Source: Anas platyrhynchos
Taxonomy: Eukaryota; Chordata; Aves; Anseriformes; Anatidae
DNA: 64,000 nucleotides
Assembly (NCBI RefSeq): GCF_047663525.1
Contig: NC_092616.1
Span: 2,703,501 to 2,767,500, forward strand
Direction: 5' to 3'
This document shows, in pieces, positions 22,497-34,469 of this stretch (position 1 is the first letter of the stretch; the number at the start of each line of letters is the position of its first letter). The position numbers were made by a program, and so were the translations under genes. The notes below the pieces were generated by a model that saw nothing but the letters and a program-made list of their open reading frames with translations, made no database searches and had not been told where the DNA came from.

Positions 22497-23399
22497 TAAG
22501 GAAGAAAAGACAGTGATCATTAGGAGAGAAAGCCTATTTATCTTCCCGTCCAAATACCCCTACGGTGACTTTCCCCTTTCTGAGGCATTTCTGTTGCTCC
22601 CTTGCTTGATGTCTGGTTGGTGCTGGAGGAATGTGGCCCTGGGAGCAGCGGTCTCTGCTGTGTGTGCTGGAGGATTCAGATCTGTCCTACAGCTCTACAT
22701 GAAAAGAAACCAGGAGTGATCTCTGATTAAGTCTCTCTCTGATATATGTGGACTTCACAGCATTACCACTGTCAACACTCTTTACTGATGAACAGTACTT
22801 GTGATTTACTTTGGTCCAGTTGTGTCTCCCTCAGAAGCATTTTTAGAGGGTAGAAAACACTGGCATTTGTAAGGTATTCCAGGTGAGCTCTTGACAGGCA
22901 AAGTGACTGTCCTTAGTGCAGTGAGGATAGCCAGTCTGCCATCTACCCTGGTCTCAGCCAGACTCCTCTAGGGCTCAGCCAAGTTTCCGACACTGAGCTG
23001 CTCAATGATTGTGAAATTGGAAAAAAACTCCCTGGAAGGAGATGCAGCTCTCTCCCTGCCTCATTGCCCAGAGCCCCACAGGTTAGAAGGGGAACTCTGG
23101 GCACCTTCCTCCTACAGACACATCTGCGTGGTGGGACCCAAAGGGTCAGTTCTTGAGCTGCAACTGAAAGCCCCATCTCCTCATCTGCAGGGAGCCATAA
23201 AGCAAGAACAGCAGCTGCAGGTCTAAGAAGAGAGAGGAATAGCACAGGGCTTCTGCCAGGGGAGGCAAGGCGAGGGACCAACATGAACTCAGAAGGGTCT
23301 GCCGTGAGTGAGGTTCTGCTACTGAGGTTATGAGTCACGTCCTGAATCCTGTGGGCTAGAGGGCAGACAGAGAGGTGCCAGACTATTCTGTTAGCACTG
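22497..23399 (-). other. Predicted OR4 intron, proximal part
   Basis: No gene recognised. It sits between the OR4 acceptor and the conserved GC-rich intron block (23400-23640), which matches 40585-40915 in the OR6 intron. Confidence 0.45.
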
Positions 23400-23760
23400 T
23401 CCTGCCATTCCCTGCCCATGGCTGTAAAGCCTGCAGATGTCCTTGCCTGCAGCTGGGTCTCTGTCCCCACGCCTCCTGCCTGCAGCTCACAGCCTCCATC
23501 CCACCCGCTGGGTGCTCAGCTCTGCCCTGCAGACACCTCCTGGCAGCAGGGCTCTGCCCAGGGCCAGCTCACTGGTGGCATATCCCAGGTCACACAGACC
23601 CTGCTGACACTGAATGTGAGGTGGTGGAGCTTTCTATAGTTTCAGGGACAGGAAAGGTCCTGACTTGCTGGGATTTCTTCTAATCCTCCTTGTGAAGGCT
23701 TAGTACTCTCAGACTCTTCTTGAGTATAAATAGCATCTAATTCCCTTCCACTGACTGAGA

Positions 23761-23820
23761 GAAAAGAAAAAAACAAACAAACAAACAAACAAAAAGAAAA
23801 AGAAAAAAGAAAAAAGAAAG
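23761..23820. repeat. A-rich simple repeat
   Basis: Five CAAA units followed by AAAAG/AAAAAG repeats, inside the predicted OR4 intron. Confidence 0.9.
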
Positions 23821-24114
23821 TAAACTCAGGACTGCTGATCGTGAAGTACCTAACACTTGCCTTAACTCTCGTCTTCAAAAGTCCCTTTGGAAATATCCTT
23901 GGTGTGCTGTGGATCTGTGAGCAGCCTGCTGAAGGGAGCAGACTCCCGCCAGCAGCAGGACCCTGCCCTGCCAGGGGGGCTCCTTCCACCCGCAGCCTCT
24001 CCCCGCAGCGCCCTGGGCAGCTCCCCGGGCAGGCTGAGTGCTGAGTCTGGCAGGCGGCAGAGGCCCTGCCCCGCCACACAGCCCCTAGGGCACAGCAGGG
24101 ACCCTGCTCTGCAC

Positions 24115-24727
24115 TGATATAGTATAAACTCACTTTAGGATAGAATAAAACTTGTGGTTAAAAGTTAGCAAGGACAAAGTAAACGACATCTTGTTATCTG
24201 TAGACCTTCTGTTATGTTTAAGCATCTTGTTATTTGAAAACATCCCAGTATCTGTTAACCGTTAGACAGGCTGAGACTTGAGATAACTTGAGTCAATTGT
24301 CTTGTCCTGTTAACTGAGACTTCCTGTTATCTGCCGACCCTCAGTTAAACTGAAAGCCAACTCAGCATTTTTTTACAGCTTGGAAAACAACTGATTAAGC
24401 AAAGGTGAAAAGTGCATTACGAGGAAGACCTACAGCCTTCTTCCCAAAGACCACTGCCCACATCCTGGAGACCCCGGCCCACAATTCTTGGAAGACTTTT
24501 GCGCAAGCGTGAGGACTGACAAGCTAATTAGCGTACGAAGAGAGGGTAGGTGGGGTTAGGTAATGACTATGTATGGATGCTAATTGAATATTCATTGTTT
24601 CACTGTATAAATATGAGATATTTTGTCACTTCGAACATGCACGATAGGCGGAAGGATCCCCCGTGCATCCAGCGCTGCAATAAAGAATATACCACTTAAA
24701 GAAATTTTGGCTTTGATCTTTAAATCA
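24115..24727 (+). mobile_element. Solo LTR in the OR4 upstream intron, 4-bp duplication
   Basis: It begins TGATATAG and ends AAATCA, and is flanked by GCAC at 24111-24114 and 24728-24731. The intact sequence without it is seen at 41294-41304. It contains TATAAA at 24606-24611 and AATAAA at 24679-24684, so its promoter would fire on the plus strand, against OR4. The 4-bp duplication suits a gammaretrovirus-like (ERV1) element. Confidence 0.8.
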
Positions 24728-24774
24728 GCACCACAGCCCTGGGCACCCCTGCCTGCACCCCCGGCTTCACAGCC

Positions 24775-25180
24775 TGCCTCCAGGAACTGCGGCTGCATTG
24801 CCCTCCAGCCAGACACTTACCGGGTGCAGGGCTGGGAAGTCTTCTCCCGCAGGGAGCTCTGGGCATGCTGCCACTTCTGCCTGCCTTTAAGCACTGTGTC
24901 TCTGCAGGCAGTGCCCCCAGGCCTGCTGCGCTGTGCAGAGGAGCTGCTCCTGGGCAGAGCTGTCTCTCTGCAGCGCTGCCCGCTTGCCAGGAGCTCCCCT
25001 TGGGCCCAGGAGCCCGGCCCAGCTCAGCAGCAGAGGCCCAGCCCAAGGCCTCCCTTGCTCTGCCCCCCACCAGGCTCCCTGCACATGGCCCTGGGGCTGC
25101 AGGGGAACCTGCTGGGAAACAGCCTGAAGGACTCCCTGGGGCTCCAGCCCTCGCCTGGCACACACACTTCTTCACACCAG
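24775..25180 (-). promoter_or_regulatory. Predicted OR4 promoter / non-coding exon 1
   Basis: Minus-strand copy of the shared upstream block. The donor CCG|GTAAGT starts at 24820 and a CCCTTGGG palindrome lies at 24997-25004. It is very similar to the OR6 block (41350-41740) and the OR2 block. The LTR at 24115 lies just downstream of the donor, so any transcript would have to splice across it. Confidence 0.58.
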
Positions 25181-26084
25181 TGTCATTTCTCCTTACAGAA
25201 CACCAATTAAGTGTAACAATCACATCTTCTTGTCCCAGTTTCATTTTTTACATGAAATCAGGATCAGGGACTGATCTCCTTCATCCCCACTTAAGGAATT
25301 AATTCAGCAGAGTCAGTCAAGGCATCTCATGCTGGTTGTTATTCCTGGGGATGGAAAGGGATCTCAGCTCCCTCCCATGCCTGCCACAGACCCACAGGAG
25401 CTGGGATTCCTCAGGCCTCAGTTCAGGTGTCCACAACATAGGCACCTTAATGCGAATTACTGAGCCACAATAGTTCCTCAGTGGAGATGGAGGACAGGCA
25501 GGAGCTGTTCAGATGGAAATACCTGCTGAAATTTGAGGTTGAACCTCTGGTCTGATGGGGCATTCCTCAGGCCAACTGAAATGGCAGCAGATGCCACATG
25601 TAGGACAACTGAACCTGTCCCTACTCCTTACGTGTAGGTCAGCCTGCAGAGGCTGTCAGCAGAGCAAAAGGAGTCATGGGTCACAGGGAGAGCTAAACCT
25701 ATTCTGTTCTCTTTTAAATGTTCTTTTTTTTCCTTTCTCTTCTATGTCCCCCTTGGCTGTAATGGCTGTTGTGTCTCGGACATCTCCACAGGGCCTCAGC
25801 TCTCACCAGCCAGGTCTCCCTGCCCTTTGTGCCTTGAGGCAGGACTCTGCAGGGCTACAACAGGTGGTGGGTGGGGATAAAATCCGTGGTTACTTTGCAA
25901 ACTACACCCTTAACAGTCCATGGGACCTAGGGGCCTGCATCCAAGCGTACAGGGAGAGTGTTCTGGCCTGGAGGTACTGGCTCCTTATGATGCCAGGAAG
26001 GGATCAGACAGCAGCATCCAGGTGCTGTAAGAGATCATTTAAATGCTCTTAGAGCTAGGACTATAAGGAGAGAAGACTATAGAT
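25181..26084. other. Intergenic, nothing recognised
   Basis: An open frame at 25555-26052 has no recognisable motif. Similarity to the upstream OR unit fades after about 25210. Confidence 0.4.
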
Positions 26085-26700
26085 GATCTATTAATTTGGT
26101 GTGACTTCATTCTAGACACAATACTCTACCGTTAGCCTCAGATCTCCATCACATGTTTGCACTGACGCTATGGGATTATTAAAGGTGAACAAATTTTACT
26201 GATCAGTCCTTGGCTCTGCAGTTGATGAATCTGCATATATATGGGAATCAGGGAATCTTGGGTGGTGCCATAATGCCACTGGTGCATCATTTGGGTAGCT
26301 ACTGGCACTTTGACCCTCAGCAACCCCACAACTGAAGGATCCTGTGAGGCACGGGGCAAGGTAGAAAACTGTTGAATGTGCATAAATCACCATAAATCAC
26401 CTCCAGCATGGCCAATTGCATCAGATATGGGCTGCCTCTCTCCCTGGTGGTCCATTTGCCTGGGTGACATACAACATCTTCCTTGAAGGGATACCTTTCC
26501 TTTACACCTGACAGGAGTTACCTCAAGAGAGGGAGGATTTGTGCCCCCTTTCCAATTGCTTTGTCAATGCCCCCTTCCCTGGGGAGGGACCCCAGCTGCT
26601 TGGCTTCCCTGCCCTCTAAGTCCAGGCTACCGGCCCTGTTATCCCAGTATCGGAGCAGCCAGGTAACAATGTGCTGGCCTAGATGATGGCTGAAATCTAA
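26085..26700 (-). mobile_element. Endogenous retrovirus remnant, gag joined to pol
   Basis: On the minus strand, 26700-26410 encodes a decayed gag segment (readable TWLL and LEGREAKQLGS) and 26390-26085 a decayed reverse transcriptase N-terminus (readable DSLIPIYMQIHQL, then LRLTVEY). The two are joined with protease and the rest missing, and both carry stops. The gag part is related to 47950-48077. This is an old, inactive copy. Confidence 0.75.
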
Positions 26701-27699
26701 TCACACATCTCACAGCTCCCCAAGGAATAGTGCTCAGGAGCTTACTGCTCCTTTTATGTTATCTCTGTCTTCATCAACACATTTCTCTGATGGCTTTACT
26801 TGGGAGGAGCCTGCCTCATCTTCTTCTTCCTCCTTCCCTCTAGGAGTAGGAGCTTCTTTCCTGATTTGATTTTATTCACATGTATATATTTGACTGATAC
26901 AGGCACAGGTTGGTTCTCTAGCCCACTCACAGGGATTGGAGTTGTGTAGATTGCAACTCAGCAATCTAAGCACCAGCATATCGCAGTGATTTCTGTCACT
27001 CTGGAATTGTCAGGATTCTATTTTTATTTTATTTTATTTTTATTTTTTTATGATTTTGCACTTCTTCAGGGGTGAAGTTAGGAAGCATTGGAGGTGCCCA
27101 CAGTTCTAGGTGCCTGCCCATATCCTCCCACACACCCTGCCCCTCATAATTATCCTGCCTCAGGGCAGATCATTGTGTGGCATTCTGAAATAGTTTACTC
27201 TAACCTTAAACAAAACCTGAAACACATTCAGGACACAAAACAATATGTACAGGCTGGTTTGAACATCCCATGGATTCAAAGTTTTGAAGAGCTATTGTAA
27301 CTAGATGTGGGAAGAAGTGTTCCCCCTCATCCCTTCCATAGATTGGCTCCCTGAGGAGAAACGTAAAGACTGTTAATTATAAATATCTTCTGAGAGAAAG
27401 TTCCTCGAGCATGGAGGTGACAGTAATGCTGAGTACAACTACCAGATTTGTCTCATGACCAGTAATTTTATCAAAACATAAGGCAGTGTTAGGCAGTAAA
27501 CTAATAACCATAAACGAGCCCCCACAAAGGATAAACAGCACAACAGGGAATACACACAATATGTAATGTGCTACCCAACACAGTTCTGAGACCAAACACA
27601 ACTACTACACCAACAAAAAATGAACATTGTGGTCAGCAACTATGAAGCTGATATATTGCTTCTAACAACTTTATTTTATCATGATCCAGTCATATCTGT
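26701..27699. other. AT-rich intergenic, nothing recognised
   Basis: Includes a TTTTATTTTA-rich stretch near 27020. No gene, RNA or repeat family recognised. Confidence 0.4.
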
Positions 27700-28148
27700 C
27701 ATTATCTGAACTGTTTATGGCTCCACGCAGGATGCATTTGTGAAAGAGGACATCCCACAGGAGGGACCCAGAGAGGGCAGAGATTGACCATCAAGGAGCA
27801 GTGGAAACAATGTCATAACTGACTGCAATTCCCAATTCTCCTGTTCCACACAGGAGAAGGAGTTACAGGAGGCTGGATGGGGGGAATGGTGTTTTTAGTT
27901 TGCTTGTATTTCCTCAAGGTTGTAGTCCGCCACGGGTAAGCAATAGAATATATCAATTTGCCTATGCTAAGTCTGTCTTGCCTGTGATGATAATTGGTAC
28001 CCATGAGGATATTTGGTGGGTGACCTCCTGTTCTACCTCAAGCCTTGAGCTCTTTTCATCATATTTTTCCCCCCTTTTCCTTGTAGGTGGGGAAGCAAAG
28101 GAGCGGTGGCCATGGAGTTCACCTGTGTACCTGTGTAAACCCACCACA
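27700..28148 (+). mobile_element. ERV LTR remnant
   Basis: Contains GCTAAGTCTGTCTTGCCTGT (27967), which also occurs in the LTR piece at 37320-37985, and ends in AAACCCACCACA, a typical avian LTR end. The left boundary is uncertain. Confidence 0.55.
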
Positions 28149-30934
28149 GTAGGGAGATTGGAAGGGTCCAGCACCAGGGCTGTGGCCATCCAGGGATGGC
28201 ATCTCAGCACCCAGAACACACTCTGCCAGCCTGGTGGCACAGGAGGGGCTGGTTCCCCTGAAGGAGATCAGTACAAGGGGAAGGCTTGATTTCCAACACA
28301 GGCATTTGTGGCACATTCCTGAGAGGCCTGTGGAGCTGCAGGACACACCAGTCTCTGGGACACCGGACGTCCTTCCTCCCAGAGCCAGATCCTGAAGAGG
28401 CACCAGCTCCCAGGGAAACCTGGCCCTGGACTGTCCCCATCACAAGTAGGCTGAGCCATGCCCAGAGGAGCCCTGGGGCTTAGGGCACCCCTAGCATCAG
28501 GACCCAGGAATCCTGGCTACCACATACTCCCCTGAGCCCAGAGGGACACTCAGGCAAGGCTCTTGCAGCAGCCACCAGCCATTTCCAGCCCCTTGCAAAA
28601 CTTTGGACAGCTGAGAGCCCTCGTGACACAACTTGGAAAGGGGTTCCTGACACCCTTACCTTTGAGGGAGAGCTGCAGGAACACTGGGAACAGGGAAGTC
28701 AGGTCAGAGGCGATGGTCACGCTCCAGCAGCCCTCCATTTCGCTTGCTGCTGGCCCTCAGCTCAGGACAAGGGATGCCCGCCCTGGCTCCTCAACCACAG
28801 CTCCTCTGCAAGGTGCCCCTGCTCCTCCGCCCGTCAGCGAGGGTCGCCCAGTGCAAGCTTGCTGCCTGCTGACCCCACTCCTGGCCACAGAAGGACAGCG
28901 CTGGGGAGCACCCAAGCAGTGCCCAGCAGGGACCAGGCCTTGCAGGGAAGTGCTGGCACTGCCGCTGCTCCAGTGATGATATCCCAGTGATGCAGGGCTT
29001 CCCCCTGTGACATCAGACCGTGTCATTTGAAGACCTGTGTGGTCAGTAGCAAGGAGACATATTTTGCGGCATTTCTTGACAAATCCACCAGGAACATCTC
29101 CAAATGGTGGCAAAGCCCACGGAATAAAGGACGTGGAGCACTGGAGTAGTCCCTGCTGTGTTCTTGTACTAAGATACCTCTGCTTTTGGGAGCTCTCCCA
29201 GGAAGGTAGGGTTTGAGTCTTTTCCTGGGGCTGGGCTTTTTTCAAACGATGGGAGCGAAGGCGCCTGGGATGCATTATATGTGTTAGGATGCATTAGGAT
29301 GTGTTATATGGAGGGAATTGCAGCACATTCCCGAGCCTTCCTCCCCTCATGTCCCACAAGGCTCTGTGCTCAGAGAAGGCCTCAGCACCCTTGCCCAGGA
29401 CACCCCCCTGCCATGCCACAGGCAGAGGTGGCACACGAGGGAATGGCAAACTTACCTTCAGCACCTCATGGTAAGGGAGAGGGGTAGTGCAGCACTGCAG
29501 ATGAAGGGTAGAGTAGGGAGAACAGCTTGGGACAGATGCAGTGCACTCCTTAATGCTGACACAGCTTCCTTTCGGTGGGGATCCAGCTCCTCCCGTCTGT
29601 GCCCCAGGCTGAGGGCATTGGGGCACATCTGGACTGCAGCACCTCAGCTGTGGCACAAGGGCCAAACTCAGACTTGTCCCAGATCTTTTGCTCAAGAGCC
29701 TGGGCATGCAAAGGCTTTCCATCACAGCAGATATGCTGCCGTGGATGGCAGATGGGCACAAAAGGATGAATTCAGGGGTCCCAAGGAGGGCAAGCCCTGG
29801 TGTTCCTGAGGCCAGAAGGAATCAGGCCTGGGCTGTGCTGCCCTGACAGCAGAGGGCATTTGTGGTGTTGGTGCAGTCCTGAGGGCCAGTGCTGGAGCTG
29901 AGGCTGATCTCCAGGCACGAGAATGGGCTGCTGACAATGTCTTTGGCAATGGGCATCCTGTGATCCAGGGACACAGAAAAAATCACTGTGTCTGGATAGT
30001 ACCATCAGAGTGATTAACGGGTGGGGATGAGAAGCAGCAGCAGTGTTTGCAAGCTGAATGACATAAATGGAAACTCTGGTGTGAAGTGCCTCATATCTGT
30101 GCACTGCCTACCTCTACCCGATAGAAGTGGGACAGACCTTGGCTCTCTGGGAAGCAGTCACTTGCTCATAAACACCAGGTCTACCAGAGATGCCCTCAGG
30201 GGTGCCCTCTAAGTACCAGCTGTGAATGGCCAGAGCTGTCCTGTGGGTCCTGTGCTGCCCATGCCGGCTGCATGCTCCAGTGGTGCTGGGCAGCGTTGGC
30301 ATCTCAGGTAGCACTGCAGGACTGCAATTGGCTTTAAATGGAGCGGCTGCCCCGAATTTCATTAGGCAATGTAGGGATGTCCATGAGACAAGTGCCGTTA
30401 CAGTCCCTGGAGATGGAGGGAAAACCAGATGGAGAAGAGGGAGAGAGAGACTCAGCTCTCCCTGTGGCACAGTTCTCCATTGGGTCAGGTGGATGCCTCT
30501 ACAGGCTGCCCTGAGCCTACTGAGGAGGGACAGGTTTAGTTGTCCTAAATGGGTGCATTTGCTGTCATTTCAGCTGGCCAAAGGCATTCCCCCCAGCCTC
30601 CACGGTGATGCCCCCAGGTGCTGCCCTGTCCCTCATGATACCTCCATGAGAGCTTGCAGATGCCTGCACGTACCTCTGCCCCCTGACATGTCACCAGGCA
30701 TTTGCAACCCACAGATTTCCTCCATCTCCATTAATAATCCTGGAGATGAGACAAGGAGCTAACCTGCAGGTGCCCATGTGGTGCACACCTGAAGTGAGGG
30801 CAGGCGAATCCCAGTTCCTGAGTGCCTTGGGCAGGCATGGGTGTGAGCTGAGTGCCCTCCTAGCAACAGGATTAAAATCCAGCATGAGATGTCTTAACGG
30901 ACTCTGCTGCCTGACTTTTTGGAGAAATGTACTT
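28149..30934. other. Unassigned 2.8-kb stretch
   Basis: I recognise no gene or mobile element. The composition is GC-moderate with several short frames on both strands. A 44-codon minus-strand frame at about 29848-29979 is cysteine-containing and protein-like, but with no family match I can name. GCATTATATG and related words repeat near 29270-29310. This stretch separates the OR4 side from the OR5 side and does not appear to be duplicated elsewhere in the window. Confidence 0.4.
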
Positions 30935-30939
30935 GTTGT

Positions 30940-31330
30940 CAAGAAGTGTGTGTGCCCAGCTGAGGGAGAGAGCCCCAGGGATTCCTTCAGGCTGTTTGCC
31001 AGCAGGTTCCCCTGTAGCCCTATGTGCAGGGAGCCTGGTGGGGGGCAGAGCAAGGGAGGCCTTGGGCTGGGCCTCTGCTGCTGAGCTGGGCCGGGCTCCT
31101 GGGCCCAAGGGGAACTCCTGGCAAGCGGGCAGCGCTGCAGAGAGACAGCTCTGCCCAGGAGCAGCTCCTCTGCACAGCGCAGCAGGGCTGGCGGCACTGC
31201 CTGCAGCTGGCACTGGGAGGGGAGAGAAGGGAAAGAGAGGTTATGGGCTGCATGGAATATGAGAGAACTAAGAGCTCAGAGGAGGAGAAATCTTGCTAGC
31301 ACATAACACGGTAAGTCTCTTTATGCAGTG
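30940..31330 (+). promoter_or_regulatory. Predicted OR5 promoter / non-coding exon 1
   Basis: Shared upstream block with CCCAAGGG at 31104-31111 and donor ACG|GTAAGT at 31311. The segment just before the donor (31210-31310) differs from the OR2/OR4/OR6 version. Similarity to the other units starts abruptly near 30935, which marks a duplication edge. With the acceptor at 33219 the intron is 1909 bp. Confidence 0.57.
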
Positions 31331-33219
31331 CATTGCACATGAGTATCAGGGAAGATTTCCAGACTGAGAACTTCCCATAGAAGATAAGGTCAGATGCACT
31401 TGGTATTTCTTTAGTGTGGAAAAGCACAAGCTCCAGCGCAGGGGTTCCCTGCCATAGGGTCATTGTCCAGTCCCAAGGGCTCCCTTGTCGCAGGCTGGCT
31501 GCAGGCTGTGAAGCCGGGGGTGCAGACAGGGGTGTCCAGGGCTGTGGTGCAGAGCAGGGTCCCTGCTGTGGCCCAGGGGCTGTGTGGCGGGGCAGGGCCT
31601 CTGCCGCCTGCCAGGCTCAGCACTCAGCCTGCCCGGGGAGCTGCCCAGGGCGCTGCGGGGAGAAGCTGCGGGTGGAAGGAGCCCCCCTGGCAGGGCAGGG
31701 TCCTGCTGCTGATGGGAGGCTGCTGCCTGGGGTAGCCTGCTCACAGCTGCACAACAAACCAAGGCAATTTCAAAGGGAACTACACTCTCATCTTTCCTTA
31801 GCCTCTGCTTTCAGTTTTCTCTTCTTTTGGCTCACTAGGAATAGAAATAGAAGCTGTTATTTCCTGGAAGAGCCTAAGACTCATACACCACCAGAAGGAG
31901 GTTTAGAAGAATCTCCAGAAACTCTTTCCTGCCTCTCAGCCCATAGAAAGCTCCACCACCACTCGTGCAGTGTCAGCAGGGTCTGTGTGACCTGGGCTCT
32001 TGGACCTGCCCCCACCGAGCTGCCCCTGGGCAGAGCCCTGCTGCCAGGAGGTGTCTGCAGGGCAGAGCTGAGCACCCAGCGGGTGGGATGGGGGCTGTGA
32101 GCTGCAGGCAGGAGGCGTGGGGACAGAGCCCCAGCTGCAGGCAGGGACAGCTGCAGGCAGCAGAGCCCTGGTCAGGGAGTGAGAGGGAGCTGCTCCAAGA
32201 AAATTTATGGCAGGGGGGATTTGTGTACTTCCCTCCCATCCCTGAAGCGCCAACGCCTTCTCACAAACTTCTTGGCTACTTTTCTCATCCAGCCATGTCA
32301 TGGAAATTTTAACACGAGTTTCTTTGGAATCCCTAGATTTTGGGGGTGAAAATTCATCTGGAGCTCAAAATCTGATGATGATGTTCCTAAGTGTTAGTTC
32401 TGTCCATAAATAAAAATCATCCATATTTTCTCCGAAGTGTTGGGTCTCAGAGAAATGCTATGTGGGGAAGGAGCTGACTCTCCCTTCAGTACATAGGCCA
32501 TACAAATGCTGCTGGTTGGCTGCATGTGGGCAGCTGCTACGATCCCTCTGTGTCCACGGTGAAAAGCAGAGAGCTGAGATCCTCCTCAGGTTTGGTGAGA
32601 TGGGTGAGGGGTTTGGAGATCTGCCCTTTGAATCTGTCTTCATCTCTTCCCAGCAGCATTACGGTTCTTTTTAGGGGATCACCTAAGTGCAACCATCCTC
32701 CAGAAATGCCTGCAAAGGGCAGCTGAGACCAGGACTGGCTGATAAAACAGCTGTCCTCACTCTGTCCTGAGGAACAGTCCCTTTGCCTCGCAGGACCCCC
32801 AAAACTACCTTATTGGGGAGTACAAACACCAAGGTTGTATGCATAAATGCACCCCTCAGATGAGGTGGAGAAACTAGAAAATACCCCCAAAGCCTGGACA
32901 ATGGGTTTTCACAAAAATGTTGAGTTTTTTTGAATTTTCAGCAAGCATTCTGAAATTAGTTTGATACCTCATCTGTATTTAATACAACAACAGCCCATGT
33001 CCTCATTTACATAACTGCGTGGGTCAGGACTGCCTCCTCCAGCGCCCTACTTATCCCAGTGGCACTGGAATCAGCATCAACTAGAACAAACAAGCTCTTG
33101 TGAAATGGAACTGCAAAGATCTTCCTGAAAAGTGAGAGGCAGGAGGGAGGATTGTATAAGAAATTGAGTAGGTTTGATCAGAGTTCTGTCCTAATGTTGT
33201 CCTGATTTTCTCTCTTCAG
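31331..33219 (+). other. Predicted OR5 intron
   Basis: It carries the conserved GC-rich blocks 31500-31740 and 31945-32260, shared with the OR2, OR4 and OR6 introns. A further part (32690-32810) resembles 49830-49950 in the OR8 intron. A long open frame at 31414-32100 is not preserved as protein in the other copies. Confidence 0.5.
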
Positions 33220-33246
33220 ACTGCCCTCTATACCCAGAGGCATCAA

Positions 33247-34206
33247 ATGTCCAACAGCAGCTCCATCACCAAGTTCCTCCTCCTGCCATTTGCAGACACA
33301 CGCGAGCTGCAGCTCCTGCACTTCGTGCTCTTCCTGGGCATCTACCTGGCTGCCCTCCTGGGCAACGGCCTCATCCTCACCGCTGTAGCCTGTGACCACC
33401 GCCTCCACACCCCCATGTACTTCTTCCTCCTCAACCTCGCCCTCCTCGACGTGGGCTGCATCTCCACCACTGTCCCCAAAGCCATGGCCAATTCCCTCTG
33501 GGACACCAGGACCATTTCCTATGCAGGATGTGCTGCACAGGTCTTTCTTTATCCCTTCCTGATATCAGCAGAGTTTTCAATTCTCACCATCATGGCCTAT
33601 GACTGCTACATTGCCATCTGCAAGCCCCTGCACTATGGGAGCCTCCTGGGCAGCAGAGCTTGTGCCCAGATGGCAGCAGCTGCCTGGGGCAGTGGGGTTC
33701 TCTATGCTCTGCTGCACACTGCCAATACATTTTCCCTGCCCCTCTGCCAAGGCAATGCTGTGGACCAGTTCTTCTGTGAAGTCCCCCAGATCCTCAAGCT
33801 CTCTTGCTCACACTCCTACTTCAGGAAAGTTTGGGTTCTTCTGGCTGGTGTCTGTTTAGCATTTGGCTGTTTTGTTTTTATCATACTGTCATATGTGCAG
33901 ATCTTCAGGGCCGTGCTGAGGATGCCTTCTGAGCATAGCCGGCACAAAGCCTTTTCCATGTGCCTCCCCCACCTGTTTGTGGTCTCCCTTTTTCTCAATA
34001 CTGCCATGTTTGCCTACCTGAAGCCTCCCTCCATCTCCTCCCCATCCTTGAATGTGTTGGTGGCAGTTCTGTACTCAGTGATTCCTCCAGCAGTGAACCC
34101 TCTAATCTACAGCATGAGGAACCAGGAGCTCAAGGTTGCTGTTAGGAGAGCAATTTCACAGATGTTTCTTAAGAATGATTATTTTCCCTTCTTTCTCCAG
34201 AAATGA
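33247..34206 (+). CDS. Olfactory receptor OR5 with DRY changed to DCY
   Basis: A full-length 319-residue gamma-c OR: MSNSSS start, LHTPMYFF at 53-60, paired extracellular cysteines, KAFSMCLPHL and NPLIYSMRN. The conserved arginine of the TM3-end motif is cysteine (residue 120, codon TGC at 33604-33606), where all other copies here have CGC. That arginine normally holds the inactive state and contacts the G protein, so coupling may be weakened; the frame is otherwise intact. Residue 9 is lysine instead of glutamate. The acceptor TCTCTCTTCAG ends at 33219, 27 nt before the ATG. AATAAA at 34464-34469 is the likely polyadenylation signal. It could be an early pseudogene or an atypical receptor. 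Confidence 0.93.
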   Translation: MSNSSSITKFLLLPFADTRELQLLHFVLFLGIYLAALLGNGLILTAVACDHRLHTPMYFFLLNLALLDVGCISTTVPKAMANSLWDTRTISYAGCAAQVFLYPFLISAEFSILTIMAYDCYIAICKPLHYGSLLGSRACAQMAAAAWGSGVLYALLHTANTFSLPLCQGNAVDQFFCEVPQILKLSCSHSYFRKVWVLLAGVCLAFGCFVFIILSYVQIFRAVLRMPSEHSRHKAFSMCLPHLFVVSLFLNTAMFAYLKPPSISSPSLNVLVAVLYSVIPPAVNPLIYSMRNQELKVAVRRAISQMFLKNDYFPFFLQK

Positions 34207-34469
34207 CTTTCTGCATATCCTCTTGCAGTCTTGATCCTTGTATTGTTATCATTATAGCTATTGTTATCTTCAGTGCCACTTGCATTTATAATGTTCTAAA
34301 AAAAAAAAAAAAAAGAAGTCATTTATTCATCATCCTTTTACTGAGGAGGTACTTCCTTTTTGTACATCCTTTTACTGAGGATGTACAGTAAACACTGCTC
34401 TGTTTACTGTTGAGGTTCTGTAAAAGTCTGTCTAAGAGCACATCATCACTGACTCATCTGTGTAATAAA

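Noticed and set aside
22212-22553. Frames antisense to or out of frame with the ORs (for example 22212-22553, 4308-4631, 39803-40009, 50167-50568)
   Set aside because: They recur at the same place in every OR copy because the receptor sequence is conserved; they have no independent support.
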